The notes beneath the pieces are model-generated. The model had not been told where the DNA came from, made no database searches, and saw nothing but the letters and a program-made list of their open reading frames with translations. Shown here piece by piece: positions 16,069 to 26,073 of a stretch of DNA of 28,384 bases. The translations under genes and the position numbers were made by a program. Origin of the DNA: Alangreenwoodia sp963602445. Its GTDB lineage: Bacteria; Bacillota; Clostridia; Peptostreptococcales; Anaerovoracaceae. Location: contig CAVCIY010000083.1 in NCBI GenBank assembly GCA_963602445.1, forward strand, positions 1 through 28,384. Direction: 5' to 3'. The first letter of the stretch is position 1. Each line of letters starts with the position of its first letter.

Positions 16069-19000
16069 ATGAAGAAAAAAAATTTTTTTATGAAAAGATT
16101 TCTGGGATTATTCCTTGCACTAAGCATGGTGACAAGCGGGGCAGTAGCTGTATGGGCTGAGAATGATGGAAAAATCAATATAGGAGCCAGCTCTGACGGC
16201 AATCTCGAGGCTAGCACAGAAATCAGCGAAGAAGAAACAGTTTCAGAAGAAGAAACAGTTTCGGATGAATATATAGTTTGGTATGATGACTTTTTTGAGT
16301 CAGAAGATTCAAAAAGCAATGAGAGTAATATAGCATTTCTCATGGATCAGCCTGAAGTTATATCAGTAGAAACAGGCAGCTTGGACGATAGTGATGGAGA
16401 TGAGGGACTGGCACTTGTAAAGGTGGATTCTTCATTAAGCGATGAAGAGGAAAAAACTTTTATAGAAAGCATAGAATCAGAACCGGGTGTAAAGGCTGTT
16501 GAAAAAAACAGAATGGTACATGCATACGGAAAGCCTGACAGTCTGAATGATGCGTCAGACGCATCGAATGATAAAGAAAGTATGGCGGGGGTTACTGACG
16601 ATGCATATTCTGAACATCAATATGCTCTCACGAGTGTAAGAGCGGATGAAGCGTGGAACATGATAGACTACGCAGCAGCGGCAAAAATAAAAGTAGCAGT
16701 GGTAGACAGCGGTGTAGATGCTACGCATCCCGACCTTCAGGGAAAAATCCTGTCTGGATATAATTTTGTGGAATATGATTCTGTCGGCAGAAAATACAGA
16801 ACAGACGATGCAAGCGACGATAATGGGCATGGTACTCATGTAGCAGGCATAATAGCAGCTGTAAGCAACAACAGCATGGGTGTATCAGGCGTGACGGGTG
16901 CACTTGATGTACAGATATTGCCAATCAAGGTACTTGATGACGAGGGCAGCGGAACGACATATGATGTTGTAAAAGGAATAAAATATGCGGCGGATAACGG
17001 AGTTGATTTTATAAATCTCTCTCTTGGTTCTAATTATTCATCCGCAGTGGAAGAGGCAGCGGTAGATTATGCACTTTCAAAAGGAACTTTATGCATAGCG
17101 GCAGCAGGAAACGATGGCACAGATGTGAGTACAAGCTTCCCTGCTGCATACGACAACGTAATGGCTATAGGTTCAATAGATAATAAAGATGAGCGCTCAT
17201 ATTTCTCAAATTACGGAAAAGGGCTTGACCTTTCAGCTCCAGGATCATCAATACTTTCAACAGTGCCTGAGCAGTGCGTCGCCTCACTGGAAGCGGAGGG
17301 CAGAAAAGTATATGGCAGTTCTCTTGAAGGATATTATGCAGTATTCAGTGGAACATCAATGGCTACTCCTTGCGCTGTAGGTGTCGCGGTTATTTATAAG
17401 GCTGTAAACCCTTATGCTGACTGCAGCGATATACGCCAGCATCTTAATGCGACAGCACGTGACATAGGTGATATAGGATTTGACATTTATACCGGAAATG
17501 GCTGTATAGACGCAGCTGCAGCCCTTGGAGAACCTATAAAGCAGATTGCTGTACGTATGAAGTCACCTAAAAGTAATGATGAGATATATGAAAAGACGTC
17601 AGTAAGTTTCCAAGTAAATACGAATATGGAAATTGACCATGTAAGCGTATATTTAAATGAAATATCGGACAGCAAAAAGCTTGCTGATATAGAAATGCAG
17701 CCGGATCAGGCACTGTATAATTACGTGTTTGATACTAAAAAATACAATGATGGTGATTACACGCTGATACTTCAGGGATATTCAGCTGATGGAAGTCCTG
17801 TGGGCGAATCAGCGTCGGCAAGTGGAATTCAGATAGTCAATACCATCAAGGATGGCTTTGTAATAGAAGCGGCAGACCCGAAATCACAGCCTTCAGACAG
17901 TGCTGCAGTTGAAATATACGGAAAAGCGGATAAGAGCGCAGAATACGATCTTATATACAGCGGACAGACTACAGATCTCGGATACGCCAGAATAAACAAT
18001 CCTGACCCAGATGGTGAATATTCCTCATATTCATTAAGAATAACAGGCTCGTATGAAGCAAACGGCAGTCTTTCGTACTATTCCTACAGGATGAATGATA
18101 TTAAGAAAGGAGAACGTGTTATAGCAAATGCTGAAACAGCATCTGCAAGAAAAACAGCATTCTCAATGAAGGATACAAATGGGAGTGAGATAAGCGAACC
18201 GTATATCTTGCTTGCTCCGATAGAAAATGGTCAGGAGCTTAATGATATGCCTGTATGGACCATGTACAGTGACTCTGAGATATATTTGAGCGAAGGAGAT
18301 TATCATTATGAGACATACTGGTCGCCTTCTGTGACGCAGACACCTGACTATACGAAAGCGGCGTATTATCTTTCAGGAACGTCGAGTATTTCAGCATCTG
18401 CAAACAATATAATAAATGCTGATTATCATGAGGCAGGAACACTCACAGGTGAATTTGGAAACGGCTTTGACGGTATTCTTCAGGTATCACTCGATACGGC
18501 AGGCGATAGAATACCTTTTCTGCCGGCGGGATATATAAAGGGAAAAGTCATATATCTGACTCCTGCAAAGTACGATGTAAAGGCCATAGTTTCAAAAGAG
18601 ATAGATGGTGAGGAATGGAGCGTTACTCTCCAGAAAGACAGCCCTTATACAGTAACAAAAGGCAGTGAAGAAACCATATATTTTTCAGCGAACGTAAAGC
18701 TTGCAAAGTTTGAACCGGCGCAGAATTCCATGAGAACAGATGTTGATGGTACAAAGTATATATACAGAGGAGAGATACTTAGAACGCTGAATGAAATGAG
18801 TGTAGATGGTGATGCAGTAATATCAGGTTTCAGCGGCGATTATCCTACATTCAGTGTCTATCGTATAAATGAAGACAATACAAGAGAGCTTGTGTATCAG
18901 GTGACTGATACATGGCAGGCAAAAGGAAGCACATGGAATTCATCAAGACTTTCATCCTCTACAGGGGCTTTGCCTGAAGAAGGCAAATATGTGGCAGAGC

Positions 19001-20535
19001 TTACATTTGATGCAGGTCCGATGGGAGGAAAGAGTGAAAAAACTATAGAATTTGAGCTTAGAAACCGTTCGGACTCATCAGAAATAGATTCAATAGCAGT
19101 GCTTGGCTCGAATGCTGTACTGCCAAGAGCTGAAGCTACACTTTTCCGCTGGGATGATGAATCACAGGGCTGGGTAAATGCGATGACAACGGGTGAAAAC
19201 ATAGTTTACGATGATGATGGAAGAGCTTCGTTGATCGAAAATAATATTCAGCTTAATGAGGATGGAATAAATGTTGCACTTGTAAAATATTCATACAAGC
19301 AGCAGAATACAAGTGCTGTAATGGAATCCTACAACGGTTTTCAGCTTTATTACTACACTTCTACTGATGATCTGAAGAGAATCACGCTTAGTGATTCTGT
19401 GAGCCGTGTATATGTAAGAATAAAGGATCGCTTTGGTGTCGATATTACGGCTGCTAACAAAGGAATAAACATAAACGCAGGCGTTTCAAGCTCAGGTAAC
19501 GGAAAGCTTACTGCAAGCAAATTTCTCGCTGATGTTCAGCTTCCTGCAGGAGTTTTATACATTCCTGATGAAGAATATAAATATATAATGTCTGCTTTTA
19601 CAGCATATAACGAAGAATATTTCCTTATAAAAAACAATGTATCGACTGCATCGGGCGAGGTGGTGCTTGACGGTAAGCAGTCAGGAAAAGTCACTGTGCA
19701 GACTCCTGATGATATGCAAGGTATAAGGATATACCCTGACACGAATGTCGGCGGTGACGCTGGGGAAGGTGGACTTGATTTCAGAAAGAGTGCTGTATTT
19801 TACCTCAGTAAGGGAACTTATTCGCCTGAAATAATATTGAGATCATCGGATGCTGCTCAGCAGATAACTGTCAAGGTGCCTGAATTTGAACTCGATTCGG
19901 AAAAAACTATAAATACCGGAAATATATTCAGTGCAGAAATCGTGCTTAAGCAAAGCAGCGTAAATAAAAAGCAGAATGTATCAGGAAACGTGAATATAAC
20001 CGACGCTTACGGCAATAGGCTTACTGACATTTCTGCTAAAAATGGCATTGTATATGAATCTGCTGCACCTGAAATTGTTACAGGCATCGATGGGACGGCA
20101 GGCAATGCGGTTGACGGCGTTTCCTACACGGAGTTAAAGATTACTCCGGAGCATTATTCAACTACAGGAAAACATTTTATAAGATTTTCATGCGTTATCG
20201 GGGAAAATACGCTGTCATGCGAAGCATATTTCAATGTTGTTGACGAGAATGCGGAAAGTACGGTCAGCATAAGAGCAGATGAAGCTTATGATGTAACTGA
20301 TGAAAGTGGAAAAGCTTGTGCGGTAATACGTGAAGGTAAGGATGGTTATCGGATAGTGACGATAGATATTCCGTCATCAGAAAGCCAGCAGAAACTTGTA
20401 TTTACGCAGGTGAGAAATGGTACAGTAATAGCTGAGACAGGTATATCGGATGTATTTGATAATGCCTCTAATACTTACAGAGTTGGATTTATGGCAAAGG
20501 CAGGCGACAGAATAATAGTATCATCTCAGCTATAA
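16069..20535 (+). CDS. Secreted subtilisin-like (S8) serine protease, multidomain
   Basis: A signal peptide spans about residues 1-30 (ends AVWA). An acidic stretch with an exact EEETVS repeat (18-bp DNA repeat at 16228-16263) precedes an inhibitor-I9-like propeptide (about 65-150). The S8 catalytic domain covers about 180-490, with Asp213 in VAVVDSGVDATHPDL, His254 in NGHGTHVAG, oxyanion Asn348 in AAAGND and Ser430 in SGTSMATP. The triad is intact, so it should cleave proteins outside the cell. The remaining roughly 1000 residues are beta-rich Ig/fibronectin-like regions with no SLH domain or sorting signal. The C-terminal 90 residues resemble those of the next two proteins. AGGAG (16061-16065) precedes the ATG, 15 bp after the SLH gene's stop, so the two are cotranscribed. 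Substrate unknown; possibly host protein or the neighbouring surface proteins. Confidence 0.92.
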   Translation: MKKKNFFMKRFLGLFLALSMVTSGAVAVWAENDGKINIGASSDGNLEASTEISEEETVSEEETVSDEYIVWYDDFFESEDSKSNESNIAFLMDQPEVISVETGSLDDSDGDEGLALVKVDSSLSDEEEKTFIESIESEPGVKAVEKNRMVHAYGKPDSLNDASDASNDKESMAGVTDDAYSEHQYALTSVRADEAWNMIDYAAAAKIKVAVVDSGVDATHPDLQGKILSGYNFVEYDSVGRKYRTDDASDDNGHGTHVAGIIAAVSNNSMGVSGVTGALDVQILPIKVLDDEGSGTTYDVVKGIKYAADNGVDFINLSLGSNYSSAVEEAAVDYALSKGTLCIAAAGNDGTDVSTSFPAAYDNVMAIGSIDNKDERSYFSNYGKGLDLSAPGSSILSTVPEQCVASLEAEGRKVYGSSLEGYYAVFSGTSMATPCAVGVAVIYKAVNPYADCSDIRQHLNATARDIGDIGFDIYTGNGCIDAAAALGEPIKQIAVRMKSPKSNDEIYEKTSVSFQVNTNMEIDHVSVYLNEISDSKKLADIEMQPDQALYNYVFDTKKYNDGDYTLILQGYSADGSPVGESASASGIQIVNTIKDGFVIEAADPKSQPSDSAAVEIYGKADKSAEYDLIYSGQTTDLGYARINNPDPDGEYSSYSLRITGSYEANGSLSYYSYRMNDIKKGERVIANAETASARKTAFSMKDTNGSEISEPYILLAPIENGQELNDMPVWTMYSDSEIYLSEGDYHYETYWSPSVTQTPDYTKAAYYLSGTSSISASANNIINADYHEAGTLTGEFGNGFDGILQVSLDTAGDRIPFLPAGYIKGKVIYLTPAKYDVKAIVSKEIDGEEWSVTLQKDSPYTVTKGSEETIYFSANVKLAKFEPAQNSMRTDVDGTKYIYRGEILRTLNEMSVDGDAVISGFSGDYPTFSVYRINEDNTRELVYQVTDTWQAKGSTWNSSRLSSSTGALPEEGKYVAELTFDAGPMGGKSEKTIEFELRNRSDSSEIDSIAVLGSNAVLPRAEATLFRWDDESQGWVNAMTTGENIVYDDDGRASLIENNIQLNEDGINVALVKYSYKQQNTSAVMESYNGFQLYYYTSTDDLKRITLSDSVSRVYVRIKDRFGVDITAANKGININAGVSSSGNGKLTASKFLADVQLPAGVLYIPDEEYKYIMSAFTAYNEEYFLIKNNVSTASGEVVLDGKQSGKVTVQTPDDMQGIRIYPDTNVGGDAGEGGLDFRKSAVFYLSKGTYSPEIILRSSDAAQQITVKVPEFELDSEKTINTGNIFSAEIVLKQSSVNKKQNVSGNVNITDAYGNRLTDISAKNGIVYESAAPEIVTGIDGTAGNAVDGVSYTELKITPEHYSTTGKHFIRFSCVIGENTLSCEAYFNVVDENAESTVSIRADEAYDVTDESGKACAVIREGKDGYRIVTIDIPSSESQQKLVFTQVRNGTVIAETGISDVFDNASNTYRVGFMAKAGDRIIVSSQL

Positions 20536-20562
20536 TGTTTTTAGAAAATGAGGACTTGACGG

Positions 20563-23500
20563 ATGAAATATCTGAAAAAAATAATAAACGGCCTTGTGAT
20601 TACCGCACTTTTGTTCTCGACGCCTCTTCCTGCAGCAGGAGAGGCTGGTTGGGAAGCTTCCGGCGGTAACGGCGGCAATTCAACTGCATCTGAATTTGGT
20701 GTTAGTGCTTCAGTTGTGGCGGGAGATGTCGAAGGTGCTGTTATAGGAGCAGAAAAAGCCGCTGTGAGCGGATATTACGTGCTTGCAACAAAAAATACTT
20801 CAGATGCGGATACATTGCAATCTGACGGAATGTACGTCTATAAATATGACGAGGCTCTTGAAACAAAGGAATATGAGTATAAAGTGGAAGATGGAGAGAC
20901 AACGCTTGGAAATTATACGGCGTCAACAGGAAAAACATATCCTCTGTTTCTTGATGAAGCAAATTGCATATATTCAGCTAATGACCTGTTGAACGGGGCT
21001 ATATCGCAGGATACTGAAGGTAATGTATATGTTGCATACAGATCAGCTGATTATCGTGGAATGATAGCGCTTGCAAGTATAAGCAAGAATAAGGATGTAT
21101 TTCCTGAATGTACGTGTGATATATGTGATGCGTGGAACGAAGGTGGAAACAATGGTCGCTGCAACAGACTCAAAACTAAAGAAAACGAATCTGATGAAGA
21201 TGAATGGGAAAGTGCAGATGACTGCCCTGTATGCTCTGCGTGGCACGAAGCATATAAAACAATAAATGCAAATCAGGTAATCGTAAGACTTGTAGTAGAA
21301 AAACTCAGTCCTTCCCTTGAACTGCTTGCAAAATACGATATGGAGTACGATGCGGGAAGTGGTGCCTATGCTTCAGCACTGATTCCTTCTGATATCAAGG
21401 TTTCTGCAGATGGAAGCGTTTACATTTCAGGAATGTCTGACAGAGATTTTCTCAATGGATACCAGCCTGTGCTTGACTTCGATTATTTCAGATATGTAGA
21501 AACTCCAGATACAGGTAATACAAAAGCACAGCATGCTCGCGGCTTCGTAATAAAAATGGACAAGGCTCTCTCAAATGTAGAAGCATGCACGTATCTGGGT
21601 GGAATGATCGTTTATAACGCTTATGTAGGCGGTGATGCATTTGTATCATCGTTAGCACTCGATGAAAACGGTGACATTTATGCAGCAGGTGCTGATTATT
21701 CGGGGATGATACCTACAGGCGAGGGAGTGATTCAGGGCGAACATTGCGAGAAGGGTACCGCACAGAGAACAAGAGATTCATTTATAGCAGTTCTCGACCC
21801 GGCTACGCTCAAAGTGACTAATGCAACGTATTATGGCGGAAGTGATACAGATCTGATTTCAAAGATAATTCTCAGAGACGGATGCGTATATGCTGCAGGA
21901 AGAACAAGCTCGACAAATCTGGTTATGAGCAAAAATGCATACCAGAAAAATATATCAGGATCCTCTGAATATTTTGACGGCTTTGTAGTGCGCCTTTCAA
22001 AATCATTGAAAAAGGACGCACAATTTGCTGCTACATATATCGGCGGTATTGCACGTGAGGATCTGTATGACATGGATATAGATGATGGGGGCAACGTAGC
22101 TGTAACTGGTTATACCTACTCTGCTTCAGGTTATCCGGTGACAGACAGCAGTACAAGTGGAACATATTATATATCAATATTAAATCATGACCTTAGCAGA
22201 CTGAATACGTCCAGCCGTATAATGAACGGCAGTGGAAGAATAATAAAATTCCTCTCTGATGACCTTATTCTTACCGGAGGTATGACGATAAGCGACGGGA
22301 AATGGCAAGCATATATAGGCAAGATGGACAAAACACTTGCACATGCTGATGTTACAAGCGTATATCGTTTGGAAAAACCAGGAGCTTCAACGCCTGTTTA
22401 CCTTGGTAGTGGCAATATTATCAATATAGTGGTTTCATTTGACAGTCCGGTAGTTGTTGACGGTACACCTCAGCTTCGCCTGAATCTGAAAAATGCATCA
22501 GGGGAAAATGTATGTGCAGTTTATCGAGAGCCTTCTGACGCTGAAAAAGAAAACGATCTTTATAAAAATGTAGGAAATGGTACCAGCAGGATACTGTTTT
22601 CGTATACTATAGTGCCTGGAGATACGACTGATGGCAGTGTACTTCAATGTACAGGAAGCGAAGCGCTTGAGCTGCCGCAGGGAAGTTCGATTGAGCCGCG
22701 TGCCGGCGGAAGTCGAAATGTAGATCTTTCGATACCGACTAACTCGAGAGGCTTGAAGCAGTCACGTGTATATGTAAACACGACAGCAGCTTCAGCCCTT
22801 TCGGTAACAGCAGGAGTAGAATCAGGCACGTATGGTGTCGGCAGTGTGATACCTGTAATGGTAGATTTTGGAGTAAAAGGAATACAGGCAGAGAATCCTG
22901 ACGGGAAAAGCATATATATCAGAATGAACAACGGTGGCATCGCTTATTTTGATTCGACTGATGATACTACAGGATATGTAATATTTAAATATACAGTATC
23001 GGCGTCAGATAATGATTCTGAAAAACTCAGCTATGAGGGAAATATAAATGTGCTGGAAGGAGCGTCACTCAAGGACGTGTACGACACAAATGTAAGTACA
23101 GTGCTTCCTGCACCAGGTGCAGACATGCCGATGGGCAAACTGATATCGATCGATACAAAAGCTGCCTTAATAAAGTCGGTAACAGCGGACAAAGATTCAG
23201 GCTCTTATAAAAAAGGCGATACTATAAATATAACAGTCACATTTGATAAACCTGTAACGAGTACAGGAGAAGCGTGCCTCGCACTCAATGTCCTTTCAGG
23301 ATATGATGATAGCAGCAGCGGCAAGAAAACGTATGTGACTGCACCTGCAGTCAACGAATCTAAAAAGCTTGTATTTGCATATACGATAGACTCTGAAAAT
23401 ACAGCTTCAGGTCAGTACCTTGATTATATATCCACCTCAAGCCTTTCTATGGCTGACGGTGCCGAGCTAAGGACTGCAGCAGGAGGCTCTGTGTCATTGA

Positions 23501-24645
23501 ATCTTCCGGAACCCGGAAGCAAAGAAAGCTTGTCAGCTTCAAAGATAGCGATAGATACAAAGGCTCCGTCAGTACAGATAGTAAGAAGGAACAGCAGCTC
23601 AAGTGGTTACCAGAAGTCAGACAAGTATTATAAGGCAGGAGAAAAGCTGGTACTCGAAGCTCAATTCTCTGAAAATGTAATAATAAAAGATGGTGCAGAG
23701 ATATCAGTAAAAATGGAAACAGGACCTAAGGGACAGCCTCTCAGTCTGAAATACCAAGGTATCGAAAGTAATCAGAAAACTCTGATATTTGCGTATACCA
23801 TAGAAGAAGGCGATACTCTCAATAATGCTACATTGAAAAGTTCTAGTGGTGAATGGCTGATACAGTGTGCAGACGGTGCGATAACGGATACCGCAGGAAA
23901 CTCTGCAGATTTAAAGCTGCAGAACCCGTATTCGGCAGATAATATCTGGGCTGGAATATACTTTGATACTGACGCTCCTGTGTGGAATGACGGAGTACTT
24001 AAGGCAGAAAGCAAAACAGAACAGGACGGCAGCTGCACAGCGGAACTCACATGGCCAGAGGCATCAGACGCAACAAGCGGGCTTGATTCATCAGCATTTT
24101 ACTACGTATACCGTGACGGAATGCTCATAAAGACTACAAATGCCAGATTATATAAGGATAGTGGTCTTGAAAAGGACAGATTGTACAGCTACTCAGTAAA
24201 GGCAATAGATAAGGCAGGCAATGAAAGTACAGCTCTTACAGCAAAATTTATGGCAGACGACGGCATAAAAGAGGATGTTACAATGAATATTTATGCAGAT
24301 GATGTTTTTATTGCTGTAGGAGACAATGCTTCAAATGAATTAAGGGCAGTATCAGATAAGGATAATGCAGAGATAAAGCTTGATATAAAGCGTGAAAATG
24401 CATCAGAGATTCAGTCAGAAGCTGTTATGGTTTTATGGATTCAGATGCGTGGAAACAAAATGATATCATATGGAACAGAAAATGCTGAAATGCTGGCAGA
24501 CAAATCAGGAAATCTGACGTCAAAAGAAATATCGCTTAATATAAGCTCGGTGAAGCAGGATGATGTAGTGAAAATGTTTGTAATGAAAGATCCGCTTCAG
24601 CCTATAAAAGGCACTGCATCGCGTATAATAAACGCTCATAAATAA
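20563..24645 (+). CDS. Secreted beta-propeller (SBBP-like) and Ig-like/FN3 protein with a cysteine cluster
   Basis: A signal peptide covers about residues 1-26. Residues about 70-600 contain propeller-like repeats of the SBBP kind (GFVIKMDK, DGFVVRLSK, YIGGxxxD, GDIYAAG, GNVAVTG). The propeller is interrupted at about 183-229 by Cys183, 185, 188, 200, 221 and 224, where CDICDAW and CPVCSAW are two related motifs separated by an acidic loop. Residues about 610-1130 hold several Ig-like repeats of the form VxVxFDxPV…TPxLxLN…FxYTVxxGD, followed by a fibronectin type III domain (about 1140-1230). The last 120 residues resemble the C-termini of the adjacent protease and 428-residue protein. GAGGA is at 20550-20554. 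It is the third operon gene, 27 bp after the protease. No enzymatic motif was recognised; binding or assembly is inferred. Confidence 0.82.
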   Translation: MKYLKKIINGLVITALLFSTPLPAAGEAGWEASGGNGGNSTASEFGVSASVVAGDVEGAVIGAEKAAVSGYYVLATKNTSDADTLQSDGMYVYKYDEALETKEYEYKVEDGETTLGNYTASTGKTYPLFLDEANCIYSANDLLNGAISQDTEGNVYVAYRSADYRGMIALASISKNKDVFPECTCDICDAWNEGGNNGRCNRLKTKENESDEDEWESADDCPVCSAWHEAYKTINANQVIVRLVVEKLSPSLELLAKYDMEYDAGSGAYASALIPSDIKVSADGSVYISGMSDRDFLNGYQPVLDFDYFRYVETPDTGNTKAQHARGFVIKMDKALSNVEACTYLGGMIVYNAYVGGDAFVSSLALDENGDIYAAGADYSGMIPTGEGVIQGEHCEKGTAQRTRDSFIAVLDPATLKVTNATYYGGSDTDLISKIILRDGCVYAAGRTSSTNLVMSKNAYQKNISGSSEYFDGFVVRLSKSLKKDAQFAATYIGGIAREDLYDMDIDDGGNVAVTGYTYSASGYPVTDSSTSGTYYISILNHDLSRLNTSSRIMNGSGRIIKFLSDDLILTGGMTISDGKWQAYIGKMDKTLAHADVTSVYRLEKPGASTPVYLGSGNIINIVVSFDSPVVVDGTPQLRLNLKNASGENVCAVYREPSDAEKENDLYKNVGNGTSRILFSYTIVPGDTTDGSVLQCTGSEALELPQGSSIEPRAGGSRNVDLSIPTNSRGLKQSRVYVNTTAASALSVTAGVESGTYGVGSVIPVMVDFGVKGIQAENPDGKSIYIRMNNGGIAYFDSTDDTTGYVIFKYTVSASDNDSEKLSYEGNINVLEGASLKDVYDTNVSTVLPAPGADMPMGKLISIDTKAALIKSVTADKDSGSYKKGDTINITVTFDKPVTSTGEACLALNVLSGYDDSSSGKKTYVTAPAVNESKKLVFAYTIDSENTASGQYLDYISTSSLSMADGAELRTAAGGSVSLNLPEPGSKESLSASKIAIDTKAPSVQIVRRNSSSSGYQKSDKYYKAGEKLVLEAQFSENVIIKDGAEISVKMETGPKGQPLSLKYQGIESNQKTLIFAYTIEEGDTLNNATLKSSSGEWLIQCADGAITDTAGNSADLKLQNPYSADNIWAGIYFDTDAPVWNDGVLKAESKTEQDGSCTAELTWPEASDATSGLDSSAFYYVYRDGMLIKTTNARLYKDSGLEKDRLYSYSVKAIDKAGNESTALTAKFMADDGIKEDVTMNIYADDVFIAVGDNASNELRAVSDKDNAEIKLDIKRENASEIQSEAVMVLWIQMRGNKMISYGTENAEMLADKSGNLTSKEISLNISSVKQDDVVKMFVMKDPLQPIKGTASRIINAHK

Positions 24646-24731
24646 CAATGTGACAGGACATTACGACCGTGTAGAAGCAATCGTAATCTCCTGGCAGAAA
24701 ATGATAGATTTTAGAAACGAGAAAACAAAAC

Positions 24732-26018
24732 ATGATGAAAAAATTAATTTATCATATAATGCTGATATGCTTGATTGTCTGTACAGGTGCAGGAAGCTTC
24801 AGTGTTTACGCAGCCGATGGCGGAAGCGTTGATGTCTATGCAAATTCGCCTACGGTATTGATCGTAAAAGATATAAGTACAAATAGAGTAAAAAAGACGT
24901 ATACAATCCAGGATTTTGCTAAAATGGGCGTGGATGAAACATATCCCGTAACTGATGCAAATAACAGCAAAATGATATTTCAGAAGATATCAGCCAGAAA
25001 TGACGCGGGACAGACGACATGGTATGGTGCTGCAGGTATTTCGCTTGAATGGCTAATGAGAGATCTTCAAATATGGGATACATTTACAGAAGTGATACTT
25101 CAGTCAGAGGACTCACAATGGCTGGAACTGAAAAAAGAGCAGATAGCAAACCCTACAGGATATTACTTTGCTGATAAAAATGAAAAGCAGGCACTTGTAT
25201 ATCCTATGATAGCGCTGTGGTATACTGAAACCAGCAAAAATCAGTATACAGATCCGAATAGACCTGAAATAAATGAAACATATATAAACGAAAATGCACC
25301 GAGATTGTTCATAGGTCAGGATAGCTATAATGAAGTGAATAGTGGTTATATGCTCAAGAACATTACTACAGTGTATGCTGACTTTCCGCAGGACGAGCTA
25401 TACAAGGAGCCTCCAGAGATAAAAGGCGTGCCGTCAGAACCCATCTATCTTCAAAAGGGACAGCAGTTTAATTTTCCTTCGGGAATATATGCGACAGATG
25501 CGTATGGAAATACAGTGAAGGTAGAGAGGTCAGTGAGGAGCGAAGATGGCTCAGTGGATTATGTTGACGTAAATACACCAGGAATATATACGATAACATA
25601 TACAGCAAAAGATAACCGCGGAAATGTTACGACAAAGGAGCTTAAAGTATACGTGCTCGAAAACGGTGGGCAGAAAGGAAGCTACAAGCTTGATATACAG
25701 ACAACGAGTGGATGCTCAGCTGACTTGTCAATGAACGGTGTGATAACAGTTACTGCCGAGAGCGGCGGAGTAGCCTCATTTGAAGTAATGGTAACGCCTG
25801 AAAAGCGCTATGGCAGTTCGCAGAATGTCGTATTTGCACATTACTGTGGCAACAAGCTTGTCGGACTTACAGCACAGACACTTTCCATAAATAGTGAAAA
25901 GCTGCTCAGCGGAAGCTTTAAGGCCGCAAGCGGCGATATTATAAAAATATTCGTGACAGATTCGTTCAACGCCTCAAAAGGCAGTGGAGCGTTTATTTTA
26001 AATGGCCTGCCGAATTAA
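24732..26018 (+). CDS. Secreted protein with oxidoreductase-fold-like domain and Ig-like domain
   Basis: A signal peptide covers residues about 1-28 (ends SVYA). Residues about 35-215 resemble the small molybdopterin-oxidoreductase-like domain seen in many clostridial surface proteins: WYGAAGISLEWLMRDL, TEVILQSEDSQW, YYFADKN, PMIALWYT, APRLFIGQ and MLKNITTVYA. I see no conserved cofactor-binding cysteine, so it is probably structural. Residues about 225-315 form a DUF5011-like Ig domain (GxYATDAYGN, DVNTPGIYTITYTAKDNRGN), and about 325-428 form the C-terminal module shared with the two preceding proteins. The start has two adjacent ATG codons (24732, 24735) and only a weak ribosome site, unlike its neighbours. 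The 86-bp gap before it is the longest in the operon and holds no visible terminator. Function unknown. Confidence 0.8.
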   Translation: MMKKLIYHIMLICLIVCTGAGSFSVYAADGGSVDVYANSPTVLIVKDISTNRVKKTYTIQDFAKMGVDETYPVTDANNSKMIFQKISARNDAGQTTWYGAAGISLEWLMRDLQIWDTFTEVILQSEDSQWLELKKEQIANPTGYYFADKNEKQALVYPMIALWYTETSKNQYTDPNRPEINETYINENAPRLFIGQDSYNEVNSGYMLKNITTVYADFPQDELYKEPPEIKGVPSEPIYLQKGQQFNFPSGIYATDAYGNTVKVERSVRSEDGSVDYVDVNTPGIYTITYTAKDNRGNVTTKELKVYVLENGGQKGSYKLDIQTTSGCSADLSMNGVITVTAESGGVASFEVMVTPEKRYGSSQNVVFAHYCGNKLVGLTAQTLSINSEKLLSGSFKAASGDIIKIFVTDSFNASKGSGAFILNGLPN

Positions 26019-26026
26019 CTCAGGCA

Positions 26027-26049
26027 GACGGCCGGCTTAGCCGGCGGTC
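26027..26049 (+). other. Hairpin between the fourth and fifth operon genes
   Basis: GCCGGC-TTA-GCCGGC (26031-26045) with outer pairs GAC/GTC forms a very stable stem. There is no T-tract. A competing stem, CTGCC (26007-26011)/GGCAG (26023-26027), overlaps its left edge. It could mark RNA processing or partial termination before the short SLH gene. Confidence 0.5.
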
Positions 26050-26073
26050 GAATGCAATAAGGTAATTTTTACT

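Noticed and set aside
24650..24832. 60-codon frame overlapping the start of the 428-residue protein
   Set aside because: Different frame from a gene with a clear signal peptide; no ribosome site.
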